A stretch of DNA of 48,850 nucleotides. Source: Alicyclobacillus mali. Its GTDB lineage: Bacteria > Bacillota > Bacilli > Alicyclobacillales > Alicyclobacillaceae. The position numbers and the translations under genes are program-made. Shown piece after piece: positions 32,411 through 41,061 of this stretch (the stretch's first letter is position 1; each line of letters starts with the position of its first letter). The stretch lies in the NCBI RefSeq assembly GCF_017329565.1, contig NZ_JAFMTT010000019.1. One strand, 5' to 3'. The notes under the pieces were generated by a model. It was not told the DNA's origin. It did no database searches and worked only from the letters and a program-made list of their open reading frames with translations.

Positions 32411-32417
32411 CGGGGAT

Positions 32418-33116
32418 TCACCTCCGACTGTGCCAAACGGCCGTGCTTCCTAGCCTATGTCGCATCGCCGCCAGGGGTGCGATGTACCCGGCCAGTCCCA
32501 GGCCGATGAGCCGGTGGCCGAGATCGTTGGGATGTACGGGAGCGCGGCCGTCGAGCACGTCCCTCAGCGTTCCCGTGCGGTAGCCCGAGATGAGGAGCGC
32601 CTCTCGGCCCGCGAACCACGCGTCCACTGGTGCGACGGGTGCGCGAAGGCGGCTCGCCACTTGACCAATCACGCTGTTGAGGCCACGGATGGCGGACGTG
32701 GCGAGGGGAGCGTGCGGAAAGGGATTGTACAGGGTGCAAAGTACGATGGGTGCGCCTGCTTGCCGACAGGCGGCCGCGATGAACGCGAGGTCGATCGCGT
32801 AGCGGCGGTAGGCGGCGCGAAGGTGCCGGCGTAAGTGAGCCTGCGAGCGCGAGGCGAGGGCGGCTTGAATCAGGTCGTCTCCGCCGACGAGGACGGCGGC
32901 CACGTCGGCGCGCGTGAGCGCCGCGTTGTCCGACGCCACCGCTGCCGCGAGATCCGCACTTGTCCATCCGGGCCGCGCCACGACACGCGTTTCCACCTGC
33001 GCGCGCATCTCGGCAGCCACCGCTTGCGCCGCCACCTGCGGGTAGGCGCGCGCGGGCTGAGACGCGCATTCTCCGTACGCGATGGAGTCGCCCAAATGCA
33101 GCACGATCACGCTCAT
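32418..33116 (-). CDS. SGNH/GDSL-type hydrolase
   Basis: 232 residues. Block I LHLGDSIAYGE carries the catalytic Ser, VLVGGDDLIQA fits block III (GxND variant, GGDD), and the C-terminal VHPNDLGHR carries the catalytic Asp/His pair. The family comprises esterases, lipases and carbohydrate deacylases. The start is ATG 33116, though GTG 33110 has better spacing (9 nt) from AAGGAG. The stop lies inside the ribosome site of the sigK 5' part, so both genes are likely on one transcript; a role in sporulation is therefore possible. No signal peptide is seen in the short form. Confidence 0.82.
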   Translation of the reverse strand: MSVIVLHLGDSIAYGECASQPARAYPQVAAQAVAAEMRAQVETRVVARPGWTSADLAAAVASDNAALTRADVAAVLVGGDDLIQAALASRSQAHLRRHLRAAYRRYAIDLAFIAAACRQAGAPIVLCTLYNPFPHAPLATSAIRGLNSVIGQVASRLRAPVAPVDAWFAGREALLISGYRTGTLRDVLDGRAPVHPNDLGHRLIGLGLAGYIAPLAAMRHRLGSTAVWHSRR

Positions 33117-33247
33117 CAACTCCTTGGCCAGCGCCCGCAAGGGGCGGGAACGTCGGCATACAATGAACCATCGCAACTTCATTGCATGCGGTTGCCTCGC
33201 GAAACGAGCGGGTGTTTGCCACAATGTGTGCGTGAGGAGAGGAGAAC

Positions 33248-34432
33248 GTGACCGTACGCCCCGAACAGGTGCTCTTGTACGCCGCGACGCAGGGCGATCT
33301 CGTCAAATGTTACGCCGCGGCGGACGTCGCGGGCATTCCGTACAGCCAGTGCACCGGCGATTTTCAGACGGCGTGGGCGAAGTGCGCGGACGCCTCCACC
33401 ATCGTCGTGGCGGTCGGCGGTGCGGCGCTGTACGCGCTCTACTACAATCCGTGTGGTTGGTCCAACCCTGCGGCCATGCCCGCGGGACACACGCCCTTCA
33501 CGGTCGAGCCATCTGGCATGGGGGTTCAGGCGGCGCGGGCCAACGCATTTGTCAACGCGGCTGGATACACGGCGCTCGACAGCCTCACGCTCGCCGTGAT
33601 GTTGTCGTACTATGCCGTGCACGGCGCATTTCCGCGCGGCTACACTTCGCTTCCAGCGCAGGAGGTCCCTCAACGCGTCTGCGTGACGGGGAGTTCTTCC
33701 CACGTAGTCGGCGTCTCGGTTTCGCAAGGCGTCGATCCGTCTCCCACGGTGTCCAGCCCGTCCGTCGGCCTGTACGCGGCTTTTGCCACGGAGCAGGAGG
33801 TCCTGCAGGCGTTTCAGCAGGGATGGCCGGGCGTGGCGACAACCGCTGGCCTTGGCACGGAAACCGCGCCGTACACGCACGTCATTGCATCGCAGCCAGA
33901 CGTGAACATTGCGCGGGCGTTTGCGGCGACCAACCATGCGTCGTGGTGGCTCTCCTTCTGGACCGTCAGCTGGCCTGAGACCGGCACCACGTTTTACGAA
34001 GCGGGTTATACGGCCGGCGCTTACGCCGCGTCTCAAATCGAGGCGTATCCCGGTTCGCGGCGGCCCGACTTTGTGATTTTGGATCCGGAGGGATACAATA
34101 ATCCTGCGTCGACGGCGGCGGAGTGCCAGTCGTTCATTCAAGGGTTCGTGGCAGGCGTGAAGAGCGTCTCAGCGCGGCTTCAGCCGGCTTTCTACGTCAA
34201 CCAGTGGCAGTATGTGACGTACGACCTTCAGTCGGTCGATCTGCCGTGTTTTATTGCCATTGCACCCATCGCGGGCAACCGCCCCATGGTGAACGGCGCG
34301 AATATCCGCGGCTATGTCGCGTATTACGCCGGCTGCCCGGCCGCCTCCTACGTCAGTCAGGTGAAGACGTGGGGCGGATTGTACAATACCGTTCAGTTTC
34401 GAGACAGTGGCGTCGATTGCCCGCCCGCCTGA
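33248..34432 (+). CDS. Unknown 394-residue protein, possible glycosidase-like TIM-barrel C-terminal half
   Basis: GTG 33248 follows GGAGAGGAGAAC. There is no signal peptide. The N-terminal half (about 1-180) is Ala/Val/Tyr rich. The C-terminal half contains WWLSFWTVSWPETGTTFYEA, RPDFVILDPEGYNN, FIQGFVAGVKSV, PAFYVNQWQYVTYDLQ and YVAYYAGCPAASY. This arrangement recalls GH25/DUF1906-like barrels (acidic DPEGY at a strand end), but I cannot name the family. It contains several Cys residues. It is divergent from the SGNH hydrolase-sigK unit with 131 bases between, which could hold sporulation promoters. Confidence 0.6.
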   Translation: MTVRPEQVLLYAATQGDLVKCYAAADVAGIPYSQCTGDFQTAWAKCADASTIVVAVGGAALYALYYNPCGWSNPAAMPAGHTPFTVEPSGMGVQAARANAFVNAAGYTALDSLTLAVMLSYYAVHGAFPRGYTSLPAQEVPQRVCVTGSSSHVVGVSVSQGVDPSPTVSSPSVGLYAAFATEQEVLQAFQQGWPGVATTAGLGTETAPYTHVIASQPDVNIARAFAATNHASWWLSFWTVSWPETGTTFYEAGYTAGAYAASQIEAYPGSRRPDFVILDPEGYNNPASTAAECQSFIQGFVAGVKSVSARLQPAFYVNQWQYVTYDLQSVDLPCFIAIAPIAGNRPMVNGANIRGYVAYYAGCPAASYVSQVKTWGGLYNTVQFRDSGVDCPPA

Positions 34433-34440
34433 CGGCGGGC
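34423..34440 (+). terminator. Hairpin after the unknown 33248 gene
   Basis: GCCCGCC (34423-34429), loop TGAC and GGCGGGC (34434-34440) overlap the stop codon region. It is followed by TTGGGG only, so termination would be weak. Confidence 0.4.
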
Positions 34441-34478
34441 TTGGGGCCTTAGGGCGGCGAATTCGAGGAGGAAATGGT

Positions 34479-35102
34479 GTGGCGACATCTCGCGTGGACT
34501 CGGAGCGCGCGCACGCGCCTTTGCGGGTGGACAAGCCGATGGATACGGCCCGGATTGAAAAGGCGGTCCGTATGATCCTGGAGGCCATCGGAGAAGACCC
34601 GGATCGGGAGGGACTTGTGGACACGCCCGCCCGGGTGGCAAGAATGTATCAGGAGATCTTTTCCGGGCTCCATCGAGATCCTGAGGAGGAGTTGTCAGCC
34701 CGGTTCCACGTTGAACACGGGGAAGTCGTCTTGGTGCGGGACATCCCCTTTTACTCGATGTGCGAGCACCACCTGCTTCCGTTTTTCGGAACGGCGCACG
34801 TGGCCTATCTTCCGCACAACAACGTCGTGACGGGGCTGTCAAAGCTCGCGCGGCTTGTGGACGTCGTGGCCAAGAAGCCACAGGTGCAGGAGCGCATGAC
34901 GAACGAGATTGCAGACGCCCTGGCAGAGGCGCTGGAGGCGGAGGGCGTGCTCGTCGTGATCGACGCGGAACACCTGTGCATGAGCATGCGGGGCATTCGC
35001 AAGCCTGGCAGCCGCACCACCACCATCGCCGCGAGGGGCAAATACGACGAAGATTCGCGGCTGCGCGAGGAGATCCTGCAGCTCATCCGCCTCGGGGGCT
35101 GA
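34479..35102 (+). CDS. folE: GTP cyclohydrolase I
   Basis: 207 residues. The enzyme makes dihydroneopterin triphosphate, the first step of folate (and queuosine-type pterin) synthesis. Zinc-site motifs SMCEHHLLPFFG and EHLCMSMRG are intact, as are VAYLPHNNVVTGLSKLAR and KPGSRTTT. GTG 34479 follows GAGGAGGAAATG; the frame is open upstream but without a ribosome site. The N-terminal ~20 residues are an extension compared with the shortest homologues. It is monocistronic, and convergent with the isoaspartyl dipeptidase. Confidence 0.95.
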   Translation: MATSRVDSERAHAPLRVDKPMDTARIEKAVRMILEAIGEDPDREGLVDTPARVARMYQEIFSGLHRDPEEELSARFHVEHGEVVLVRDIPFYSMCEHHLLPFFGTAHVAYLPHNNVVTGLSKLARLVDVVAKKPQVQERMTNEIADALAEALEAEGVLVVIDAEHLCMSMRGIRKPGSRTTTIAARGKYDEDSRLREEILQLIRLGG

Positions 35103-35128
35103 CTTTGGAGTCCACTTGGGCCATGCCC

Positions 35129-36463
35129 TCAACAGCAGTAGTGCCGCCTGCGCGAACGGTCCTGGCGTTCGTCGCGACTTGGGAAGTCGTCCTCGTCTTC
35201 GGGTGACGGTCCGAGTGCCGCGCGCTCCGAGCTTTCTCCCGGATGAGGCGATTCGGCCTTGGAACCAGGCGATCCCGGCACGCGGGTGGCGTCCTCAAAG
35301 GTCCCGAATACGACGGGCTTTCCATCCTTGACCATGAGCCTGCCCTTTGCATAGACGCGTTCGATGCGGAATTGATCATCGCACACGACGAGGTCGGCGT
35401 CGCAGCCGACCTTTAATCTTCCCTTGTGCCGCAGTTTGAGCAGCCGCGCGACGTTCTGGGTCGCGAACGAGATTGCCAGTGAGACGGGGAGATGCTCTTC
35501 GCGGACGAGATCGACCGTCTCTTCCCACAGCGTCGCGATGCTGCCAATGCCCATGGCGACGAGTTTGCCGCGCTCGTCGAAAATGGGGGACGATCCATTG
35601 GAGTCGGAGCTCATGGTGATGACATGGGGCTTTACGCCTGCGTCGAGCAGTTTCACGATGGCCTTCGAAGGCTTGATGGAGACGTGATCGTGCGCGTCTG
35701 GGCGAATGCCGCTCGTGATGTCGCACATGCCGTACCGCTTGCCCCACTCGATACTTGCCTCCAGCAGTCCCGGATTTCGATTCAGGTGCGTGGGCACAAA
35801 GGTGGAGCGGGGCAAGCCAGTGCGCTTGGCCACGCGAATCAAAAGATCCAGTTGGTCCTCCTCGTCGCCCATGTGAAAGTGCACCACGCCCGCCTTTCCC
35901 GCCAACAGCCCTCCGACGTACGCCTCCGAGACCAATTCGGCGATCTCGTTTTCATCCGGGTGGCTGGAGCGGGAGTCTGCGATGGCGATTTCCCCGATGC
36001 CGACCACCTTGTCGATCAGGACGAGGTCCGACCTTGGCATGCCCGTCAGCGTCCGGGTGGGGACTTGATAGGCGCCGCTGTAGATATACGTGGTGATACC
36101 TTCGAAGTCCAGCGCAAAGGCCTTCGCGAGGAGTTCACGGGTGCTTCTCGTGACACCGTCGGTGCCGAGCACGCCTACGGCGGTCGTGACGCCTGCGGTC
36201 GTAACGTGGGACAACGAGATTTCCGGCGTCCGGTAGTGGAAACCGCCCTCGCCTCCGCCGCCAGCCATGTGCACGTGCTGATCGACGAGGCCGGGAAAGG
36301 TGGGGCGGCCGTCGAGATCGATCACGTCAATGGGTACATTGCCTGCGAGCTCAAGATGAGGTTCGATGGCTGCGATCTGACGGCCTGTGATGAGGATGTC
36401 GCGGACGCCGAGATCGTCTGGCGCGTAGACGTGGGCGCGTTTGAGCAAGGTGAGCGAAGTCAT
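35129..36463 (-). CDS. iadA: Isoaspartyl (beta-aspartyl) dipeptidase
   Basis: 444 residues of the amidohydrolase superfamily. It hydrolyses isoaspartyl dipeptides arising from protein damage. Metal motif DQHVHMAGGGGEGG, EIAIADSRSSHP, VVHFHMGDEE and MSSDSNGSSP match IadA. The last ~55 residues form a low-complexity acidic and arginine-rich tail (SPEDEDDFPSRDERQDRSRR) ending HYCC, not part of the catalytic fold as I know it. ATG 36463 follows AGGGAGGG. Confidence 0.9.
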   Translation of the reverse strand: MTSLTLLKRAHVYAPDDLGVRDILITGRQIAAIEPHLELAGNVPIDVIDLDGRPTFPGLVDQHVHMAGGGGEGGFHYRTPEISLSHVTTAGVTTAVGVLGTDGVTRSTRELLAKAFALDFEGITTYIYSGAYQVPTRTLTGMPRSDLVLIDKVVGIGEIAIADSRSSHPDENEIAELVSEAYVGGLLAGKAGVVHFHMGDEEDQLDLLIRVAKRTGLPRSTFVPTHLNRNPGLLEASIEWGKRYGMCDITSGIRPDAHDHVSIKPSKAIVKLLDAGVKPHVITMSSDSNGSSPIFDERGKLVAMGIGSIATLWEETVDLVREEHLPVSLAISFATQNVARLLKLRHKGRLKVGCDADLVVCDDQFRIERVYAKGRLMVKDGKPVVFGTFEDATRVPGSPGSKAESPHPGESSERAALGPSPEDEDDFPSRDERQDRSRRRHYCC

Positions 36464-36532
36464 AGGCCCTCCCTGGTCGAGAAACTTTTATGGTATGATG
36501 TTCCAAAACGGGGAGGGCTATGCGCCGGCATG

Positions 36533-36559
36533 AAAAAACCGCCCCAAGCGGGGCGGTTT
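36533..36559 (-). terminator. Intrinsic terminator of sodA
   Basis: On the minus strand, CCGCCCC and GGGGCGG (36539-36545 with 36550-36556) form a perfect stem with a 4-nt loop, followed by six T residues (36533-36538 as A on the plus strand). Confidence 0.9.
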
Positions 36560-36570
36560 GACGGGCCACT

Positions 36571-37185
36571 TCAGCCGTTCAGCGCGGCTTCGTAGTTTTT
36601 GTTGGCCTGATCCCAGTTCAGGACGTTCCACCAGGCCTTGATGTATTCCGGACGGCGGTTCTGATACTTGAGGTAGTACGCGTGCTCCCACACGTCGAGG
36701 CCGAGGATGGGCTTCTTGCCCTCCATGAGCGGGTTGTCCTGGTTTGCCGTGCTCATCAGCGCAAGCTTGCCGTTGTCGAGGACGAGCCAAGCCCAGCCGC
36801 TTCCGAAGCGAGCCGTGGCCACCTGCGTGAACTGCTCCTTGAACGCTTCAAAGCTGCCGAAGGTGTCCCGGATGGCGTCCGCCAACTTGCCCGTGGGCTC
36901 GCCGCCGCCGTTCGGCGAGAGGAGCGGCCAGAACAGGCTGTGGTTGGCGTGACCGCCGCCGTTGTTGCGAATCGCGGTGCGGATGTTCTCCGGCACGGCG
37001 TCCAGGTTGCTGATGAGTTGTTCCACGGTCTTGGATTCGAGATCCGGGTGGCCTTCCAGCGCCTTGTTCAGGTTGTTGACGTACGCCGCGTGGTGGCCGT
37101 TGTAGTGAACGTTCATGGTCGCCGCGTCGATATGCGGCTCCAGCGCGTCATACGCGTAGGGAAGCGGTGGGAGTTGATGTGGCAT
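36571..37185 (-). CDS. sodA: Superoxide dismutase (Mn/Fe type)
   Basis: 204 residues. It dismutates superoxide with a single Mn or Fe held by His27 (NVHYNGHH), the His in NHSLFW, and Asp/His in DVWEHAYYLKYQNRRPEYI. The stretch GGGHANHSLFWPLLSPNGGG has Gly-Gly before the ligand helix, as in manganese enzymes. ATG 37185 follows AAGGAGG at 11-nt spacing; the frame is open upstream without a better start. Monocistronic with its own terminator. Confidence 0.96.
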   Translation of the reverse strand: MPHQLPPLPYAYDALEPHIDAATMNVHYNGHHAAYVNNLNKALEGHPDLESKTVEQLISNLDAVPENIRTAIRNNGGGHANHSLFWPLLSPNGGGEPTGKLADAIRDTFGSFEAFKEQFTQVATARFGSGWAWLVLDNGKLALMSTANQDNPLMEGKKPILGLDVWEHAYYLKYQNRRPEYIKAWWNVLNWDQANKNYEAALNG

Positions 37186-37373
37186 TCGCAGCTCAACCTC
37201 CTTACGAATTTTCATGATCCGTTCCCATTGTAGCGCATGTCTGTCCACAATTCCAGATGAGAAGGAAATCTGAGGATCCTCAAAGGCTCGCCGCACCGCG
37301 CGTCCAGTTTACGGAGCGCACGTAGGGATGGTATACATGAATGGAGATGTCGTAGCTGGAAAGGGAGATGAGG

Positions 37374-38150
37374 TTGCACCTTCTGGAAGGCAAGACCATC
37401 GCGGTGATGGGCGTCGCCAATCGCCGGTCCATCGCCTGGGCGGTGGCGGAATCGGTTCGCAAGTTGGGCGGAAAGCTCATCTTCACCTATCGAAGTGAAC
37501 GCGCCGGGCGCGAATTGGAGCGCCTCTGCCAGGACGCGTTTGGAGAAGACGTGCCGCTCATCGTCCGCTGCGATGTGCAGGATGAGGCCTCGCTCGAGGC
37601 GGCGTTTGCCGAGATCGCGCAGGCGACCGAGCGCGTGGACGGGCTCGTGCATTCCATCGCGCATGCGCGCGTCGAAGATCTTCAGGGCGAGTTCGTCGAA
37701 ACGCCGCGCGAGGGCTTTGATCTCGCTCTCGAGACGAGCGCCTACAGCCTCGTCGCCGTCGCGCGTGCCGTGCGCCCGCTTATGACACAGGGCGGCAGCA
37801 TTGTCACCATGAGCTACCTGGGCGCAGAGCGAGCGGTGCCCAATTACAACGTCATGGGCGTCGCGAAGGCCGCCCTCGAGGCGTCGGTGCGCTATCTGTC
37901 GCGCGATCTCGGCCCCAACGCCATCCGCGTCAACGCTGTCTCAGCAGGACCCATCCGCACGCTGGCCGCCAAGGGCGTCCGCGGATTTAACGACGTGCTG
38001 CACGCCGTCGAGGAGCGCGCGCCACTTCGGCGCAACGTCACGGCGGAAGAGGTGGGCGACGTGACTGCGTTTCTCTTGAGCGATCTCGCCCGCGGCCTGA
38101 CAGGCGAAGTCATTCACGTCGACGGCGGTTACCACATCGTGGGCATTTGA
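37374..38150 (+). CDS. fabI: Enoyl-[acyl-carrier-protein] reductase FabI
   Basis: 258 residues, identical in length to Bacillus subtilis FabI. It catalyses the last reduction in each fatty-acid elongation cycle. MGVANRRSIAWAVAES is the NAD(P)-binding signature of FabI; TMSYLGAERAVPNYNVMGVA continues into the catalytic Lys (Tyr-x6-Lys), and AGPIRTLAAKGVRGFN is the substrate loop. TTG 37374 is preferred since GGAAAGGGAG directly abuts the ATG at 37368 but stands 6 nt from the TTG. Triclosan-type inhibitors act on this family. Single gene, not within a fab operon. Confidence 0.94.
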   Translation: MHLLEGKTIAVMGVANRRSIAWAVAESVRKLGGKLIFTYRSERAGRELERLCQDAFGEDVPLIVRCDVQDEASLEAAFAEIAQATERVDGLVHSIAHARVEDLQGEFVETPREGFDLALETSAYSLVAVARAVRPLMTQGGSIVTMSYLGAERAVPNYNVMGVAKAALEASVRYLSRDLGPNAIRVNAVSAGPIRTLAAKGVRGFNDVLHAVEERAPLRRNVTAEEVGDVTAFLLSDLARGLTGEVIHVDGGYHIVGI

Positions 38151-38190
38151 CACAAGATGCGGGGGGCGGTGAGCCTCCCGCGCGTCCGAT

Positions 38191-39264
38191 TTACCCCTTC
38201 ACGTCGATTCCTACGGCTTCCCCAACGTTCGCGAATCCGTCTCGCGCGAGCAGTTCGTCGAGTCCCCGCACGAGTTCTCCCACGACCGCCGGTCCGCGAT
38301 AGATGAGGGCCGTGTAAATCTGCACGAGCGACGCACCGCTCCGGATTTTTTCGTACGCGTCTTCGGCCGTGAACACGCCGCCCGAGCCGATGATGGGCAG
38401 GCGTTTTTGCGCCGCGCGCGAGGCGATGCGCACCACTTCTGTGGAACGAGCCGCGAGCGGCCGCCCACTGAGCCCGCCCGTCTCGTCCCGGTATCTCCCG
38501 GAAAGTGGGGGCCTTTCGATTGTCGTGTTGGTGCAGATGAGTCCCAGGTGTGCCCGAAAGGGCGATGTGGCCAACGCGTCCACGATGCGTTCAATCTCGT
38601 CATTGGGCAGATCGGGCGCGAGTTTTATCCACAGCGGCAGACTGTGTCGGCTTCGGATGGGCTCAATGGCTTTGAGCAGATCGAGCATGAAGGACTCGGA
38701 CTGGAGATCGCGCAGGCCAGGCGTGTTGGGCGAACTCACATTGATGGTCAGGTAGTCGGCGAATGGCGCCACCTGCTCGAGCGCCAGCAGGTAATCCTCG
38801 TGCGCGAGCTCATTGGGCGTCGCTTTGTTTTTACCGATATTGATCCCGAGAATGCCATGGATCCCTAACTGCCGAATCTGCTCCAGGCGGCGAGCGACGG
38901 CACGGGCCCCTTCATTGTTGAAACCCATCCGGTTAATCAACGCCTCGTCTTCAATCAGGCGGAACAGTCGAGGCTTAGGGTTTCCTGGTTGGGGCCTCGG
39001 GGTCACGGTTCCGATTTCTACAAACGAGAAGCCCATGCGGTACCAGGCCGGGATGGCGACGCCGTTCTTGTCGAGTCCTGCCGCAAGGCCAATCGGATGA
39101 GCGAAAGGAAGGCCGAGCACAGTCTGCGCCAGGCTTTCGGGCGCTCGCACTCGCGGTGCAAACCACCCTGCGGCGGCTGGCGCGCGGCTTAGCGCGGCGA
39201 GTATCCATTCGTGCGCCCGTTCCGCGGACATGCGAAACAGGATGGATCGGACAGCGGAATACAT
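38191..39264 (-). CDS. pyrD: Dihydroorotate dehydrogenase, quinone-linked (class 2)
   Basis: 357 residues. The N-terminal helical extension (MYSAVRSILFRMSAERAHEW) that binds membrane quinone identifies class 2. FMN and catalytic motifs are GLAAGLDKNG, TVTPRPQPGNP, GINIGKNK, and TINVSSPNTPGLR with the catalytic Ser. ATG 39264 follows GAGGGGGAG. Most Bacilli such as Bacillus subtilis use the class 1B PyrD/PyrK complex within the pyr operon, whereas this gene stands alone. Confidence 0.94.
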   Translation of the reverse strand: MYSAVRSILFRMSAERAHEWILAALSRAPAAAGWFAPRVRAPESLAQTVLGLPFAHPIGLAAGLDKNGVAIPAWYRMGFSFVEIGTVTPRPQPGNPKPRLFRLIEDEALINRMGFNNEGARAVARRLEQIRQLGIHGILGINIGKNKATPNELAHEDYLLALEQVAPFADYLTINVSSPNTPGLRDLQSESFMLDLLKAIEPIRSRHSLPLWIKLAPDLPNDEIERIVDALATSPFRAHLGLICTNTTIERPPLSGRYRDETGGLSGRPLAARSTEVVRIASRAAQKRLPIIGSGGVFTAEDAYEKIRSGASLVQIYTALIYRGPAVVGELVRGLDELLARDGFANVGEAVGIDVKG

Positions 39265-39313
39265 ACGCTCCCCCTCGTGTCGCGGATGATGGTCGTTGGC
39301 AAGTGTATCATGA

Positions 39314-39341
39314 TTGACAACGTGTTGCACGGCGCTACAGC
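39314..39341 (+). promoter_or_regulatory. Candidate promoter of the ECF sigma factor gene
   Basis: TTGACA (39314-39319) and TACAGC (39336-39341) with a 16-base spacer, in the gap between divergent pyrD and the sigma gene. The -10 is weak; an autoregulated ECF promoter could not be identified. Confidence 0.35.
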
Positions 39342-39443
39342 TGGCGTTCCACGAAGGTGGCCACATGGAAGTCGGAACGCGCTGTCACACATTCGCGGCA
39401 GCGTTCGTCTACATAGTGGACCCAGATTTGAAGGGGTAGAGGG

Positions 39444-40001
39444 ATGAGGCACGCGCGTCGCAACGACACGCCGGCGGAGGACGCGCCGCCGCTCGCTGAA
39501 TGGATGGAATTGTATGGCGGTGACGTGATCCGTCTGGCATACTCGTACGTCCACAACTTTCACAAAGCTGAAGATATCGCCCAGGACGTGTTCCTGCGCG
39601 CATGGCAGCACTACGGAGACTTTCAGGGCCACTCGTCCATCAAGACATGGCTTCTGTCCATCACGGCCAATCGCGCGCGTGACGTTTTGCGATCCGGCGC
39701 CGAGCGGCGCGAGCTCGCCGACGAGGGCGAGGCGTTTGCGCGGCAAGTCGAGCCGTCCGATCCCGCCGACGTGGTCGCGGACAAACTGGCTCGTGACGCC
39801 GTCTGGCGAGCCATTCGGGCGCTACCGGAAACGTATCGCGAGGTGATGGAACTGTATTACGGAAACGATCTCACGACGCATGAGGTCGCCGAAGTCCTCG
39901 GGATCCGAGATCAGACGGTGAGGACGAGGCTGCACCGAGGGCGTCAGTTGCTCGAACGGGCGCTGGCCGAGCAGGGAGGGATAGGCGTTGACCAAGCGTG
40001 A
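39444..40001 (+). CDS. ECF-type RNA polymerase sigma factor
   Basis: 185 residues. Sigma region 2 (DVIRLAYSYVHNFHKAEDIAQDVFLRAW) and region 4 (ALPETYREVMELYY to HEVAEVLGIRDQTVRTRL) are joined by a short linker, without regions 1 and 3, as in ECF factors. The N-terminal ~20 residues are an extension. ATG 39444 follows AGGGG. The stop lies inside the next gene (14-base overlap), which encodes a membrane protein likely to be the anti-sigma factor. Target genes are unknown. Confidence 0.92.
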   Translation: MRHARRNDTPAEDAPPLAEWMELYGGDVIRLAYSYVHNFHKAEDIAQDVFLRAWQHYGDFQGHSSIKTWLLSITANRARDVLRSGAERRELADEGEAFARQVEPSDPADVVADKLARDAVWRAIRALPETYREVMELYYGNDLTTHEVAEVLGIRDQTVRTRLHRGRQLLERALAEQGGIGVDQA

Positions 40002-41025
40002 CGACGATGATCTGGAGGCGAGGATCCGCAGCGCATATCGGGAGCGAACGCCTGTGCCGTTCCGCGACGAGATCAGAACGCGCGTCCTGCGGGAAGCAGC
40101 CTCCACCACGGGAGCGAGCAGGACTCTCCGCGCCTCGGCAAGGCAGCGACGCTTCGTGTCATCGGCCGTGCTCTGGCTGGCGGGTGTGGCCGTCGCCGCC
40201 GTCTGCCTGGTGGTGGCTTGGCCGAAGACGCCGCTTGGGCCTATCTCCGGAACGAACACGGCGATGCAGTCCGCTAGGGCTCACGGCCAAACGGTGGTCC
40301 AAGGATATGGGCTCACCTACGCTCCCATCGAGGTGTCCGACGTGCGCATCGGCACGCTGCCCGGGGAACCGGCCAACTCATGCGTGCTGGCCGAACTGCG
40401 GAATACTTCGAAGCAGACGCTCGTTGAGCCTGATGTGATGGGCATTCTCTGGTTTACGCCGCGGAGCGGAGGCGGCGAGAACTGGCTGACGTTCGTCAAC
40501 GCGCCCGCCCAAGGGCTGAAGCCCGGTCAGACGGTCACGTGGGGGTTTCACCCGTCAGGGCCGCACGCCCAATCGTCCCAGGCCCTCTCGGAGATCCCTC
40601 ATCTTCGGTTTTTCTACAGTCGGGAAGCGTCTGCTGAATGGGCCAACCTCGTGTGGAAGCAGGCGCCGATTCGCGTGGAAGACGTCCAGGTGCTACCCGT
40701 ACCCGGCGGAGCGGGGGCGACCTGGCAGTCCGTCGACGTCTACGCCACCCTCGTGAATCGCTCGTCTCGGACGGTGGATCTGGCGGACGAGCGGGCCGTC
40801 ATCTGGTTCTCGCAAGGGGCGTCCGATACGTTTTTCGATCCGTCCGCTGTCCGGTTTCTGTTTCACGTGACGCCGGAGTTGCCAGGAGTTTCGTGGCCCA
40901 CCGTGCTTAAGCCAGGTCAACGAGCGCGCGTGGATTTCCGCGTCCTGTCAACCAGAAGCACGGACTTTTTCAGCCGCGTGTGTCACGTAGCCGTGTTGGA
41001 CGCGCCGCTCGTTCCCGAGAACTAG
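39988..41025 (+). CDS. Probable membrane anti-sigma factor with duplicated outer domain
   Basis: 345 residues from TTG 39988 (CAGGGAGGG upstream). A short charged cytoplasmic segment (1-55) would bind the sigma factor; there is no zinc HxxxCxxC motif. One membrane helix (about 58-77) leads to a large outer region containing two similar beta units, about 115-215 and 228-335. The units share NxS(K/R)xT(L/V), a (L/I)WF strand and LKPGQ. The overlap with the ECF sigma gene and the topology support the anti-sigma role; the outer domain presumably senses an envelope signal. Confidence 0.75.
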   Translation: MTKRDDDDLEARIRSAYRERTPVPFRDEIRTRVLREAASTTGASRTLRASARQRRFVSSAVLWLAGVAVAAVCLVVAWPKTPLGPISGTNTAMQSARAHGQTVVQGYGLTYAPIEVSDVRIGTLPGEPANSCVLAELRNTSKQTLVEPDVMGILWFTPRSGGGENWLTFVNAPAQGLKPGQTVTWGFHPSGPHAQSSQALSEIPHLRFFYSREASAEWANLVWKQAPIRVEDVQVLPVPGGAGATWQSVDVYATLVNRSSRTVDLADERAVIWFSQGASDTFFDPSAVRFLFHVTPELPGVSWPTVLKPGQRARVDFRVLSTRSTDFFSRVCHVAVLDAPLVPEN

Positions 41026-41061
41026 GGTAGCACCCGTATTGTCCCAGTCCCCCGCCTGCCA

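Noticed and set aside
39380..39443. Autoregulated ECF promoter (GGAAC ... CGTC) before the sigma gene
   Set aside because: A GGAAC and a CGTC occur (around 39389 and 39410) but the spacing is too long for an ECF promoter.
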